A stretch of 64,000 nucleotides of DNA, from positions 744,421 to 808,420 of the forward strand of contig NZ_SADE01000002.1 of assembly GCF_004005845.1 (NCBI RefSeq), in the 5' to 3' direction. Both the position numbers and the translations under genes were made by a program. Under the pieces are notes generated by a model. The model saw nothing but the letters and a program-made list of their open reading frames with translations. It searched no databases and was not told where the DNA came from. Position 1 is the first letter of the stretch. Every line of letters starts with the position of its first letter. This DNA comes from Hwanghaeella grinnelliae. GTDB taxonomy: Bacteria; Pseudomonadota; Alphaproteobacteria; UBA8366; Aestuariispiraceae. Shown in pieces: positions 1 to 8,557 of the stretch.

Positions 1-351
1 CGCGCCAGAAACATTGATGCGCTCTATGACGAAGCGGGCGCGTCCCTGGAGCAACGTACATCCGACGAATGGCTGACCTTGTTGCGCAAAGGCGAGATAC
101 CGTGCGGGCCGGTGAACAATCTTGGAGACCTACCAAACGATCCGCATCTTCAGGCCGTGAATTTTTTCCGGCCCTACGATCATCCCAGCCAGGGTAAGAT
201 GCGGGTCGCGGAAACGCCGTATAAATTCGACCGGGAATCCCTGCCGGTCCGGCATCATCACCCGCGGCTGAACGAACACGGTGCGGAAGTCTTGCGCGAA
301 GCAGGCTGCACGGAAGATCAAATCCGAAACATTATCGGAACTGAGGAATAG
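1..351 (+). CDS. CaiB/BaiF family III CoA-transferase, C-terminal part (5' end outside window)
   Basis: Open reading frame already running at base 1 and ending in TAG at 349-351, so only about 116 C-terminal residues are visible. The stretch PCGPVNNLGDLPNDPHLQA matches the conserved late region of CaiB/BaiF (class III) CoA-transferases, where a CGPV-N motif precedes a 'DPH' segment, followed by the family's typical RLNEHGAEVL-like tail before the stop. These enzymes move CoA between carboxylic acids and acyl-CoAs. The active-site Asp lies in the missing N-terminal half, so the substrate cannot be guessed. It ends 15 bp before the next gene and probably shares its transcript. Family call is firm; substrate unknown. 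Confidence 0.85.
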   Translation, partial: RARNIDALYDEAGASLEQRTSDEWLTLLRKGEIPCGPVNNLGDLPNDPHLQAVNFFRPYDHPSQGKMRVAETPYKFDRESLPVRHHHPRLNEHGAEVLREAGCTEDQIRNIIGTEE

Positions 352-366
352 GTAGGAGAGTTGGCC

Positions 367-1386
367 ATGAAGGCGATGCGGATCGAAGGCGACTGGGGCC
401 TGGAGAATTTGAAACAGGTCGACTTGCCCGACCCCGAACCGGGTCCGGGCGAGGTGGTGATCGGGATGGACGCCGTCTCCATCAACCCGCGCGATTTGAT
501 CCTGGCCGGCGGCGGCTACGGGCGCGTCGGCGGCACCCCGCCTTTGATCCCGCTTTGCGACGGGGCCGGTAAAATCACCGCCATCGGCGACGGCGTTGAA
601 AATTTCGCGGTGGGCGATTTGGTTTGCCCGACATACAGCCGGTTATGGATGCGCGGGTTGGCTTCCCCTGACGCCTATAAAGGCGCGCATGGCGGCCCGC
701 TCGACGGTACGGCGCAGGAAATGATGTTGATACCGGCCAACGCTGTCGTGCGCACACCGCGGCACATGTCCGCTGAGGAAGCGGCGACACTGCCCTGTGC
801 CGCGATCACCGCCTGGAACGCGCTGGCCGAACAGGGCGACGTGAAGCCCGGCGACAAGGTGTTGGTACAAGGCACCGGCGGTGTCAGTCTGTTCGCTTTG
901 CAATTCGCCAAGGCGATGGGGGCGGAGGTCTATCTGATTTCCTCAAGCGATGAGAAACTGGAACGCGCCAAGGCGATGGGCGCGGACCACCTGCTGAACT
1001 ACCGCGACGTACCCGATTGGCACAAATCGATCCTGAAGATGACGGATGGCAAGGGTGTCGATCATGTGGTCGAAGTAGGCGGTAGCGGCACGCTGGAAAA
1101 ATCCACCGCCGTCGTCCGCTATAGCGGCACGATCAGCATGATCGGCGTGTTGGGTGGCGCCAGCGGCGAGTTCGGTCTGGGCCGCGTCGTGACACGGAAC
1201 CTGCGCCTTCAGGGCGTCACCTGCGGCAGCAAGGAAATGTTCGAAAACATGGTCCGCGCCCTGGAACTCCACCAGATCCGCCCCGCCATCGACCCGGCCG
1301 CGGAGTTCCAATTGAAGGACCTTGCCAAGGCGTTGAAGTCGCTCCCCGAAGGCAAGCATTTCGGCAAAATCGTGGGAATCGTTTAA
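367..1386 (+). CDS. zinc-independent MDR oxidoreductase (quinone oxidoreductase / NAD(P)-dependent alcohol dehydrogenase-like)
   Basis: 339-residue medium-chain dehydrogenase/reductase. An N-terminal GroES-like half (EPGPGEVVIGMDAVSINPRD) is followed by a Rossmann cofactor fold with GTGGVSLFALQFAKAMGAE near residues 160-180. The catalytic-zinc GHE signature of classical alcohol dehydrogenases is absent, which fits the quinone-oxidoreductase-like subgroup. A TTG at 361 would add two residues, but ATG 367 sits about 9 bp after GGAG (354-357) and is preferred. The CoA-transferase gene ends 15 bp upstream, so the two probably form one transcript for catabolism of an organic acid or alcohol. Substrate not inferable. 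Confidence 0.88.
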   Translation: MKAMRIEGDWGLENLKQVDLPDPEPGPGEVVIGMDAVSINPRDLILAGGGYGRVGGTPPLIPLCDGAGKITAIGDGVENFAVGDLVCPTYSRLWMRGLASPDAYKGAHGGPLDGTAQEMMLIPANAVVRTPRHMSAEEAATLPCAAITAWNALAEQGDVKPGDKVLVQGTGGVSLFALQFAKAMGAEVYLISSSDEKLERAKAMGADHLLNYRDVPDWHKSILKMTDGKGVDHVVEVGGSGTLEKSTAVVRYSGTISMIGVLGGASGEFGLGRVVTRNLRLQGVTCGSKEMFENMVRALELHQIRPAIDPAAEFQLKDLAKALKSLPEGKHFGKIVGIV

Positions 1387-1458
1387 CCTTTGGTAGAACA
1401 GGGGAATGAGTCAGGTTAAACTCCAACTTATTCCAGTTCTATGGACGAAGGGTCATCT

Positions 1459-2403
1459 ATGCGCATCCTGAAACCGTTAGTCGTTTCTGCACTCGCTGTG
1501 GTTATTCTCGCGATGACGGCACAGTCAGTCACGGCGTCGTCTGCGGACGAGGACGCGCTGCGCAAATGCGATGAATTGGCTGCAAGCTCACTCGATGACC
1601 AGCGCACAGCTCCGGCAGTTTATAGCATCCCGCCTGAAGCGATCGAATGGTGCGAACGCGCGCATCGTGCATACCCTGAAAATGGCAGAATATTCTTTCA
1701 AAAGTCCCTGATTGGTAGGGAATTGCGAGACCCGACTTTGGTCGACGACATGTTGAAGGTAATCGAATTGGGACACGATGCCGGATACGCCGTCTTGGGC
1801 CGCATTGCCAAGAAATCTCGGCAAGAGGTTGGCGGATATTCCTACGACGATCTTTTGAAAATTGGACTGGAGAAAGGCATGTCTTGGGCGCTTTACGACC
1901 GCGGCAAATGGTATGAGGAAGGCCGCGACAAGCCGCCCGAGCAAGAATATCCAACACCGCACTATGAGACAGCGCTGGAGTTCTACGAACGCGCGGCAGC
2001 GAAAGGGTACTCTGCCGGCGAGCTCGCAGCTGGTTCTTTGTACTACATTGGATTCATGGGTAAGGACAAAGATACGCGCTGGCAGGGTGTTCCATACTTT
2101 GTTCGCGCCGCCAAAATGGGGGACCCGATGGGGGCTTATCTTGCAGGCAAAGCCTATCTGGATGGGAGCGTGGTTGAGCAAGATATTGAGAAGGGCCTGG
2201 ACTACTATCTGGAAGCATATCTGGGCAGCGGAACAGGCTCAATGTTCGTCGTGAACGACTTGCTTTGGCGAGCAAAGGAAACAGAAATGCAAGTAAAACA
2301 CAAAATTTGGCAAACGCTATGTGAAGATTCTGATACCGAAGATTTTGACGTCAAAGCTTACTTTAAATTCCTGCAAAAAGACGATTTCGATTGCGGGTCG
2401 TAA
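1459..2403 (+). CDS. Sel1-like repeat protein, exported
   Basis: 314 residues beginning with a signal peptide (MRILKPLVVSALAVVILAM then an Ala/Ser-rich cleavage region), followed by a Cys-containing N-terminal part and several Sel1/TPR-like repeats with the A-x-x-x-x-A-A-x-x-G pattern (for example ALEFYERAAAKGYSAGELA and GVPYFVRAAKMGDPMGAYLA). Such repeats form alpha-solenoid scaffolds for protein-protein contacts in the periplasm. An in-frame ATG at 1441 exists, but GAAGGG at 1447-1452 is a good ribosome site for ATG 1459, where the signal peptide starts. Visibly more AT-rich than its neighbours, as is the next gene. Binding partner unknown. Confidence 0.8.
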   Translation: MRILKPLVVSALAVVILAMTAQSVTASSADEDALRKCDELAASSLDDQRTAPAVYSIPPEAIEWCERAHRAYPENGRIFFQKSLIGRELRDPTLVDDMLKVIELGHDAGYAVLGRIAKKSRQEVGGYSYDDLLKIGLEKGMSWALYDRGKWYEEGRDKPPEQEYPTPHYETALEFYERAAAKGYSAGELAAGSLYYIGFMGKDKDTRWQGVPYFVRAAKMGDPMGAYLAGKAYLDGSVVEQDIEKGLDYYLEAYLGSGTGSMFVVNDLLWRAKETEMQVKHKIWQTLCEDSDTEDFDVKAYFKFLQKDDFDCGS

Positions 2404-2447
2404 TCAGGATTGCTGAGTCGAAGACAAGTCGGGTCCAATGAGATGCT

Positions 2448-2885
2448 TTGCTGGATACGTTGATGTTGGATGACGCAGAAGTTCAAGCATTCCAGTCATC
2501 TTATCGTAGAGCATCAATTGCCCGTACTATTTTGGCGTTCCTGGTTTGTCCGGCTCTGCCGTATCTATCGGTCGTTGTGATTCTCAGTTCCAGTTGGGCA
2601 GAATCTCTTGATGACACCCTGAAGATCACATTCCTGCTCAGTAGTATGGCGGCCGGCATGGTTGCGCTTATTGTGGGCTTGCCGATGTATCTTCTGCTTT
2701 GCCGGTGGTGCGCTCTAAGCCTCGGTCACTTCCTGTTCTGGGGCGGAATGATCGCCTTCGTCCTGAGCCTTCCGGTTTTCCTTGTAATGCCCATAACTAT
2801 TCCGTTGGGCGTCGTCTTATCGACGTTGCTTTGGCTCACTCTCGTAAAACTGCCGCCGGTCCGTATCGGCGCGTGGACGATTTAA
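2448..2885 (+). CDS. small multi-pass membrane protein of unknown function
   Basis: Up to 145 residues with about four hydrophobic helices (near residues 27-45, 60-82, 92-112 and 114-132) and a short polar N-terminus. I do not recognise a family. The TTG at 2448 opens the frame, while ATG 2463 is equally plausible; neither has a strong Shine-Dalgarno. It lies 44 bp after the Sel1 protein gene and shares its lower GC content, so the two may be a transcriptional unit acquired together. Convergent with the aminotransferase gene downstream. Confidence 0.6.
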   Translation: MLDTLMLDDAEVQAFQSSYRRASIARTILAFLVCPALPYLSVVVILSSSWAESLDDTLKITFLLSSMAAGMVALIVGLPMYLLLCRWCALSLGHFLFWGGMIAFVLSLPVFLVMPITIPLGVVLSTLLWLTLVKLPPVRIGAWTI

Positions 2886-2904
2886 CCGCCCACGGCTCAA
2901 AACT

Positions 2905-4098
2905 TCAGCCCTTTAGATACGCTTCAAGCCGGTCCATCGCTTCGGCGATGCGCTCGGGCTTTTGCGCGAAGCACAAGCGGTACCAGCCTTCTGCTCCGGG
3001 GCCGAACGCGGTGCCGGGCGCGATGCCGACCTTCACCTTGCGAACAATATCCTGCGCGGTGGCCAGCGTGTCCTCGCCATCTTCGATCTGGAAGAAGGCG
3101 TAGAAGCTGGCTTCGGGTGCGGCGAAATTCTTGATCCGCGGCAGGTTCGGCAGGCGTTGGGTGACGATGTCGCGTCCGCGCCGGCAATACTCGGTCATTT
3201 CCTTGACGAAACCCTCACCGTCTTCGATCGCGGTCTTGGCAGCGCGCTGCAGGAAGGGGGGAACGCAGGAATAATTGAACTCGATCAGGTTGCCCAACAG
3301 CTCCCCGATCTGCGGCGGGTGGATGATCCAGCCGATGCGCCAGCCTGTCATGGCCCAACTTTTGGAAAAGCTGTTGACGACCAATAGCGGGTCGTTCGGC
3401 TGGGCGTGTTGCAGGAAGGAGGGGGCTGCCTTCCCTTCATAGACCATGCGGGCATAGACCTCGTCCGCGATGATCCAGATGCCTTTTTCGCGCGCGAAGT
3501 CCAACAGTTCCTTCTGCTGATCGCCCGGCATTACCCAGCCCGTGGGATTGTTCGGGGAGTTGACGAAGATGACCTTCGTACGGTCGTCGCAGGCCGCTTT
3601 CAGCTTCTCCAGGTCCAGACCGAACCCGTGATCGCCGGGGGTCAGGGTGACATAGCGCGGCTCCCCGCCCAGGGTTCGGACGGCGGATTGCGCGTTCGGC
3701 CAAACCGGGCTGACAATGATCGCGTTGTCGCCTTCCGTGATCAGCGCCTGCAGGCAAAGCATGATGGCGCTCATCCCCGACGCGGTCAGGCTGAACCGGT
3801 CCGGTTCGATCTCGATATCGTAGAGGTCCGCCGTATAGGTGGCGAGTGATTGGATCAGCTCCGGAATGCCGCGCTTGTGCGAATAGAAGGTGTCGCCCGC
3901 GGCCATGGCTTTCGCGGCCGTGTCGCAAATGAATTGCGGCGTGCTGATATCGGTTTCGCCATACCACAGGGGGATGACATCCGGGTCGTCGAAGGCGATC
4001 TCGGCCACCGCCAGGATCTGTTGTTTTTCGATACCCGCGACATTTGGCAGGATGGGGGCGTTTCCGGCGATACCGAACGGGGATGCGGCGTCAGGCAT
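2905..4098 (-). CDS. pyridoxal-phosphate class I/II aminotransferase
   Basis: 397-residue fold-type I aminotransferase. Visible motifs are SPNNPTGW (about 181-188), the cofactor-binding ADEVYARMVY (about 211-220) and the Schiff-base lysine in NSFSKSWAMTGWRIGW (Lys246). The Arg in the late WYRLCFA region is the expected carboxylate contact. It belongs with aspartate/aromatic aminotransferase-like proteins that transfer an amino group to a 2-oxoacid. GGAGG lies just upstream of the ATG. It is followed on the same strand by no partner; the HAD gene upstream starts a separate group. Exact amino donor unknown. Confidence 0.88.
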   Translation of the reverse strand: MPDAASPFGIAGNAPILPNVAGIEKQQILAVAEIAFDDPDVIPLWYGETDISTPQFICDTAAKAMAAGDTFYSHKRGIPELIQSLATYTADLYDIEIEPDRFSLTASGMSAIMLCLQALITEGDNAIIVSPVWPNAQSAVRTLGGEPRYVTLTPGDHGFGLDLEKLKAACDDRTKVIFVNSPNNPTGWVMPGDQQKELLDFAREKGIWIIADEVYARMVYEGKAAPSFLQHAQPNDPLLVVNSFSKSWAMTGWRIGWIIHPPQIGELLGNLIEFNYSCVPPFLQRAAKTAIEDGEGFVKEMTEYCRRGRDIVTQRLPNLPRIKNFAAPEASFYAFFQIEDGEDTLATAQDIVRKVKVGIAPGTAFGPGAEGWYRLCFAQKPERIAEAMDRLEAYLKG

Positions 4099-4169
4099 GG
4101 GACCTCCGAGGGGCGAAAGAACTGTTTGGGGCTGGGCCGAAACTGGGCCGCGCGCGGAAAATGGCAGGT

Positions 4170-4832
4170 TCAGCCAAGCCGGGCAAGATGGGCAGGAATT
4201 TCTGACATATGCGGGCAGATGCTTTCCGCCCCGGCGGCGGTCAGTTTTTCCGCATGACCGTCGCCGATATGGGTCGCGCCGGTGAAGCCGATGACCCGCA
4301 TGCCGGCCGCCCTGGCCGCGGCGACGCCGGTGGCGCTGTCCTCAATCACCACGGCGCGGGCCGGCGCGATGGACAAGACACCCGCCGCGTGAAGGTGCAG
4401 GTCCGGGGCAGGTTTCGGGCGGGGAACGTCCGCGGCGCTGAACAGATGTTCTTCGCTGAAATGTTTGTCCAAGCCTGTGACGGCAAGCGATTGGCGGATC
4501 CTGTCGGGCGCCGAATTGGAACAGATACAGCGTAGATGCGTCATCTCCCGAAGCAGGGCGTCGACGCCGTCGAGTGCTTCCAGTTCGCTTCCCAAACGCC
4601 CCCGTGCCGCAACGCGAATTTGGTCTAGGATGTCCCGCGGCAGATCCTTGCCGGATTCGGCGGCGATGACATCGGCCATGGACATATCGGTCTGTCCGGC
4701 GAAACGGTCGATCAAGATACGGGGCGGTATGTCGATCTCATGCAGGCCCAGCTGATCCGACCAGACCAGGGCCATCAGCCATTCGCTGTCGACCAACACG
4801 CCGTCCATGTCGAAGATCACCAGATCGATCAT
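4170..4832 (-). CDS. HAD-superfamily hydrolase, subfamily IA (phosphoglycolate phosphatase / beta-phosphoglucomutase-like)
   Basis: 220 residues. Motif I is FDMDGVLVDSEW with nucleophile Asp8 and acid Asp10; motif II is the Ser/Thr in CICSNSA; motif III/IV is KPAPDLHLHAA followed by VVIEDSATGVAAARAAGM, typical of the phosphatase/phosphomutase subgroup. The enzyme would hydrolyse or isomerise a small phosphorylated metabolite such as a sugar phosphate in the cytoplasm. GGGAG precedes the ATG by about 7 bp. It follows the O-antigen-ligase-like gene by 37 bp on the same strand and may be cotranscribed with it. Confidence 0.87.
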   Translation of the reverse strand: MIDLVIFDMDGVLVDSEWLMALVWSDQLGLHEIDIPPRILIDRFAGQTDMSMADVIAAESGKDLPRDILDQIRVAARGRLGSELEALDGVDALLREMTHLRCICSNSAPDRIRQSLAVTGLDKHFSEEHLFSAADVPRPKPAPDLHLHAAGVLSIAPARAVVIEDSATGVAAARAAGMRVIGFTGATHIGDGHAEKLTAAGAESICPHMSEIPAHLARLG

Positions 4833-4869
4833 GCCACACTCCCAAAAAATTAATACGCGCCGGTTTCAG

Positions 4870-6045
4870 TTACCTGTTTCGAAGCCGGTCGGGAAGGGCT
4901 GCCGCGAAGGCGCCCGTGATAAACAGGGTGGCCACCCACCAGGTTTGCCAAGCGCCATGCCCGAAATAGGCCAGCACAAAGGCGGCGGCCAGCAACCCCA
5001 ATCTGGCGGCGCGCGGCGCGGGTGGCCCGGTCCACCCCGCGAAAGCAAGCATGGTGACAAGCGCGCCGAGGATTGCCGCACCGACAATGCCGAGATCAAG
5101 CCAGATCTGCAGGATGGCGCTGCCTTGGTGGGGCAGGGTGCCGGACGGGCCCGCCGCCGCGTTCAATCCCCCACCTAGTCCTAGGCCCAATAGCGGCCGG
5201 TTGGATATCGCGTCCGATAGGGCCAAGGCGCCCGGCATTAATCGCTGGATCAGTCCGCTTTGGGCGGCCAGGACCGGCGCGGCAAAGATCGCGATGACCG
5301 ACACGGACCCCAAAAGCCCGGCCGTGATCCGGGGCAGAACCGCGGCAAGACCGGCGGCCATGCCACCCACAAGCCAGGCAAGAACGATGGCTTGGGCATT
5401 CGCCCCCGCCTGGACGAGACCGGCGGTCATCAGCAAGACAAGGGCCTGAACAGGTTTGTCGGTGTGAAACAAAAACCCAGCCGCCGGCCAAGACAGAAGC
5501 AGCAATGCCGTGCCGGGAAGGGCGCTGTCGGCATCGGCTTTCAACAGGCCGGTGAGCGGGTTGTCGGCCAGCCGATCGAATAGAAACAACGCGCAGTACG
5601 CCCAGACGGTGGGGATAAGCCATCGGCCGAGAAGGCGCTTGTCCTTCTCCCGCAACTCCCGCGCAAAGGTAACCAGCAGAACGCCGAACCCGGTGAAAAT
5701 AGCGAGTTTCAAGAACCCGTCGATTGCCTGCCTATCCCCGGTGGACCAGAACAGCGACAGGCCGACCCAGATCAACAGAGCGACCAGCGGGTAGAGATAA
5801 CGCTGCCGTCTGATTGGCCCCGATCCGCTGACCGGATTGGTCATCAGGGCTAGGCCGCCAATGGTGAGCAGTAGAACGGAGAAGTTATCCGGCGCGATCA
5901 GGCCGACCGGCGCTGACAGGAAGGCGAGCGCGCAGAGCAGGTAAAGCTGCGGCGGCTTTTCACCCCAACTCCATTTGACGCTGCGGGGCGGTTCTTCGCC
6001 GCCCGGCCGGGCTATTTGCGCGGTGGGCCCGCCTCCGTCACTCAT
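4870..6045 (-). CDS. O-antigen ligase/polymerase-like polytopic membrane protein
   Basis: 391 residues with a polar 30-residue N-terminus and roughly ten to twelve hydrophobic helices. The late segment PHQGSAILQIWLDLGIVG resembles the conserved H-x-x-x-L-Q-x-x-x-x-x-G-x-x-G loop of the Wzy_C / O-antigen ligase (WaaL/RfaL) superfamily, where the His and a long periplasmic loop act in glycan transfer. No glycosyltransferase or polysaccharide gene is adjacent, so the glycan substrate is unknown. A bicarbonate-transporter-like relative of this superfamily is possible. The topology is clear; the enzymatic role is inferred from one motif. Confidence 0.65.
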   Translation of the reverse strand: MSDGGGPTAQIARPGGEEPPRSVKWSWGEKPPQLYLLCALAFLSAPVGLIAPDNFSVLLLTIGGLALMTNPVSGSGPIRRQRYLYPLVALLIWVGLSLFWSTGDRQAIDGFLKLAIFTGFGVLLVTFARELREKDKRLLGRWLIPTVWAYCALFLFDRLADNPLTGLLKADADSALPGTALLLLSWPAAGFLFHTDKPVQALVLLMTAGLVQAGANAQAIVLAWLVGGMAAGLAAVLPRITAGLLGSVSVIAIFAAPVLAAQSGLIQRLMPGALALSDAISNRPLLGLGLGGGLNAAAGPSGTLPHQGSAILQIWLDLGIVGAAILGALVTMLAFAGWTGPPAPRAARLGLLAAAFVLAYFGHGAWQTWWVATLFITGAFAAALPDRLRNR

Positions 6046-6133
6046 GAGCGCTCAATAACCTGTTCGGCCGCGGTTGACCATGACCGGGCCTTCGATCCCC
6101 ATCGACCACGCCCAGATGGCGTATATTGGTGGG

Positions 6134-6580
6134 TCACCCAAGCGGTAGTGCCCGCAGGGCGGCGGCCTTCTTGATCACGCGTTCGGTTTCCGACCAAAGT
6201 GACAAATCGCCGATTTCCGCGATCGGCACCCAGAAGGCTTCCGCCGCGTCGTCGCCGGCGGTCGGCTCGCCGGATTGCCATTCCGCGGCAAAATCGATCA
6301 AGGTGTAATGGTATTTGGTGCGGCCTGCCGTGTCGCCGCGGATGATGTCGACGGTATCGACCAGATGCGTGATCTCGACCGTCAATCCGGTCTCTTCCAT
6401 CACTTCGCGCGCGGCGGTCTGGCGAACGGTCTCGCCCAGGTCCTGGCCGCCGCCGGGTAGGCTCAGGGAGCCCTTGTTCGGCGGCTTGCCGCGGCGGATC
6501 AGCAAGACCTCCTCGCCCCGGAAAACGATGACGCCGACGCCGACGATCGGGCGATCGGGGTATTCTCTTACGTCGGACAT
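6134..6580 (-). CDS. Nudix hydrolase
   Basis: 148 residues containing a complete Nudix box: GGQDLGETVRQTAA then REVMEETGL fits G-x5-E-x7-R-E-U-x-E-E-x-G-U, the metal- and diphosphate-binding helix. Family members cleave nucleoside diphosphate derivatives (NDP-X to NMP plus P-X). The N-terminal VGVGVIVFRGEEVLLIRR strand pattern is that of ADP-ribose/8-oxo-dGTP-type enzymes. The ATG lies 8 bp after the stop of the AhpD-like gene with no separate strong Shine-Dalgarno, so translation is probably coupled. Substrate not predictable from sequence. Confidence 0.9.
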   Translation of the reverse strand: MSDVREYPDRPIVGVGVIVFRGEEVLLIRRGKPPNKGSLSLPGGGQDLGETVRQTAAREVMEETGLTVEITHLVDTVDIIRGDTAGRTKYHYTLIDFAAEWQSGEPTAGDDAAEAFWVPIAEIGDLSLWSETERVIKKAAALRALPLG

Positions 6581-6588
6581 GGCCGCAG

Positions 6589-7023
6589 TCAGTCCGCTGC
6601 GTCCTCGACCTTTGGCTTGCCGAGGGCAGCCTCCAGGATCGGGGGGTCGACCTCCACATGGTAGCCGTTGGCTAGCGCGTTGGTGCGGTTGAAAGCGCCC
6701 GTCACCGCCATGACCTCGCCCAGCATCTCGTCATCAAGCCCCAATTTCCGGGCCGCCGCCGTATGGCTATGGATGCAATACTCACAGCCGTTGGTGACGG
6801 AAACCGCGATGGCGATCATTTCTTTCATCAGCGGGTCCAACCGTCCGGGCTTCATGGTTTCCTGCAAGCTGAACCAGACATCCTTCAACAGGGCCGGGTG
6901 CGATCCCATGGCTTTCCAAATATTGGGAACCCAGTCGATATTCTTACGCGCCATGATGTCGTCATAAACTTCGCGCGCTTCCGGGCTGGCGTCTTCGTAT
7001 TCGACCAAGCGTACCGTCGCCAT
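6589..7023 (-). CDS. carboxymuconolactone decarboxylase / AhpD-like protein
   Basis: 144 residues of the CMD/AhpD fold. TNGCEYCIHSH carries the CxxC redox pair (Cys80, Cys83) and the downstream His87 of the AhpD signature, so a thiol peroxidase/alkylhydroperoxidase activity is more likely than lactone decarboxylation. The upstream ATG-like codon at 7104 would add 27 unrelated residues, whereas ATG 7023 directly follows a strong AGGAAGGAG. It sits 104 bp after phaB and 8 bp before the Nudix gene on the same strand, suggesting a phaB-ahpD-nudix transcript. Confidence 0.85.
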   Translation of the reverse strand: MATVRLVEYEDASPEAREVYDDIMARKNIDWVPNIWKAMGSHPALLKDVWFSLQETMKPGRLDPLMKEMIAIAVSVTNGCEYCIHSHTAAARKLGLDDEMLGEVMAVTGAFNRTNALANGYHVEVDPPILEAALGKPKVEDAAD

Positions 7024-7127
7024 CGAATCGTCTCCTTCCTGAGTGTTTCGTTTGTGAAGAGTCTTGGAAAATGAAACGGGACGCCGAAGCGCCCCGTTCG
7101 TCAACCCGTTCGGCGACAGAACCAGCC

Positions 7128-7850
7128 CTAGTACATGTGCTGGCCGCCGTTGATGGAAAGTGTGGAGCCGGTTACGAAACCGCCTTCGTCGGATACCAGG
7201 AACAACACGCCGCGGGCAATTTCGCTCGCCTTACCCAGCCGGCCGACCGGGATTTTGGCGACGATCTTTTCAAGCACGTTCGGCGGCACGGCGCGCACCA
7301 TGTCGGTATCGATATAGCCCGGCGCGATTGCATTGACGGTGATTCCCTTGGCCGCGCCTTCCTGGGCGAGCGCCTTGGTGAAGCCGTGGATGCCTGATTT
7401 CGCCGCGGCATAGTTGACCTGACCATATTGGCCGGCCTGCCCGTTGATGGAGCCGATATTCACGATACGACCGAAGCTGCGCTCCCGCATGCCGTCGATG
7501 ACCGCGCGGCAGCAGTTGAAGCAGGACCCCAGATTGGTGTCGATGACGGCCTGCCATTGCGCATGCGTCATGCGGTGCATGGTGCCGTCCTGGGTGATCC
7601 CGGCATTGTTGACCAGGATGTCCACGGGGCCGAGATCGGCCTCGATCTGTTTGATGGCGGCGTTGGTCGCGTCGAAATCGGAGACGTCGAACTTATAGAC
7701 CGCGATACCGGTTTCGTCCTTGAACTTGTTGGCGACTTCGTCGTTCCCACCATAAGCGGCGGCGACGGTGTACCCGGCCTCTTTCAGGCCTGTGGCGATG
7801 GCTGCGCCGATACCGCGCGTTCCGCCGGTTACCAATGCTACCCGCGACAT
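7128..7850 (-). CDS. phaB: acetoacetyl-CoA reductase (NADPH), PHB synthesis
   Basis: 240-residue short-chain dehydrogenase. GGTRGIGAAIA binds the NADPH phosphate, NNAG is at 81-84, and the catalytic residues read as Ser134 (NIGSINGQ), Tyr147 and Lys151 (YAAAK). The NIGSINGQAGQYGQ block and the overall length match PhaB, which reduces acetoacetyl-CoA to (R)-3-hydroxybutyryl-CoA for polyhydroxybutyrate. An in-frame start at 7928 is less likely than ATG 7850, which follows GGGAGG/GAGGAT. PhaA and PhaC are not in the window. The acetoacetyl-CoA synthetase at 30.6 kb would feed the same intermediate. FabG is the alternative but fits the motif block less well. Confidence 0.9.
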   Translation of the reverse strand: MSRVALVTGGTRGIGAAIATGLKEAGYTVAAAYGGNDEVANKFKDETGIAVYKFDVSDFDATNAAIKQIEADLGPVDILVNNAGITQDGTMHRMTHAQWQAVIDTNLGSCFNCCRAVIDGMRERSFGRIVNIGSINGQAGQYGQVNYAAAKSGIHGFTKALAQEGAAKGITVNAIAPGYIDTDMVRAVPPNVLEKIVAKIPVGRLGKASEIARGVLFLVSDEGGFVTGSTLSINGGQHMY

Positions 7851-8001
7851 ATCCTCATTCCTCCCATCCTGTGATCGAACGTGATGTGCTCCCTGCTGCC
7901 GGGCAAGACCTTTCCAAGCCCGCAACATGATGAAAACACTAGAGCATGTTACCGCGACATGGAACCGCAGAGATCAGGATCTGGGCGGATATATTCAGTT
8001 T

Positions 8002-8388
8002 TTAATCTTCGATGTCGTACAACAGGTCCTCAAGTTCCTCGATCTCGAAACTCAGGTCCTCTTTCGCTTGGCGGTCCTTCTCGGTCTTCAGGGTCGCGCG
8101 CATCGTCTTCAACGCTTTGCGGATCTCCGCCGCCGCCGTTTTCATTCGCCGGGGCGTGACATCGGTCAGCACCACGTCCTGCAGCATCATCAGTTCCGCG
8201 AAAGCGTCCGGGTCGTTCTTGCCCAGATCCGTCAGCCTTTGATCCAGCTCCAGCCAGGTATCGTCCCAGGCATCGTACAGATCCTGCAGCGCCGGGGGCT
8301 TCCTGCGCCCCCTGATCGCTTTCATCGACTCTTCGACCTGGACCATCAGGCGGACGAACTGCCATACAGGCATGCGAAGTTCGGACAT
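8002..8388 (-). CDS. small acidic helical protein of unknown function
   Basis: 128 residues, predicted to be mostly helical with charged heptad-like stretches and a very acidic C-terminus (EIEELEDLLYDIED). I recognise no family. The start is ATG 8388, placed 9 bp after AGGAG; the frame extends to 8451 but that part looks non-coding. It is transcribed toward phaB, ending 151 bp before it, so a link to PHB granules is conceivable but rests only on position. Confidence 0.7.
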   Translation of the reverse strand: MSELRMPVWQFVRLMVQVEESMKAIRGRRKPPALQDLYDAWDDTWLELDQRLTDLGKNDPDAFAELMMLQDVVLTDVTPRRMKTAAAEIRKALKTMRATLKTEKDRQAKEDLSFEIEELEDLLYDIED

Positions 8389-8557
8389 GACGTGCTTCTC
8401 TCCTGTCGCCCACTTTTGATCCGTCACGGGGCTGGTGGCGCGGCTGACCAAAACCGAATAGACTTTTTTTGCCGATTGGGTCGGGTGTCGATAAGGGCCT
8501 GGGCCCGCCCGACAAACGCGGCCATGGTAAAAACAAGAACCGGATTGGGCTTATAGT

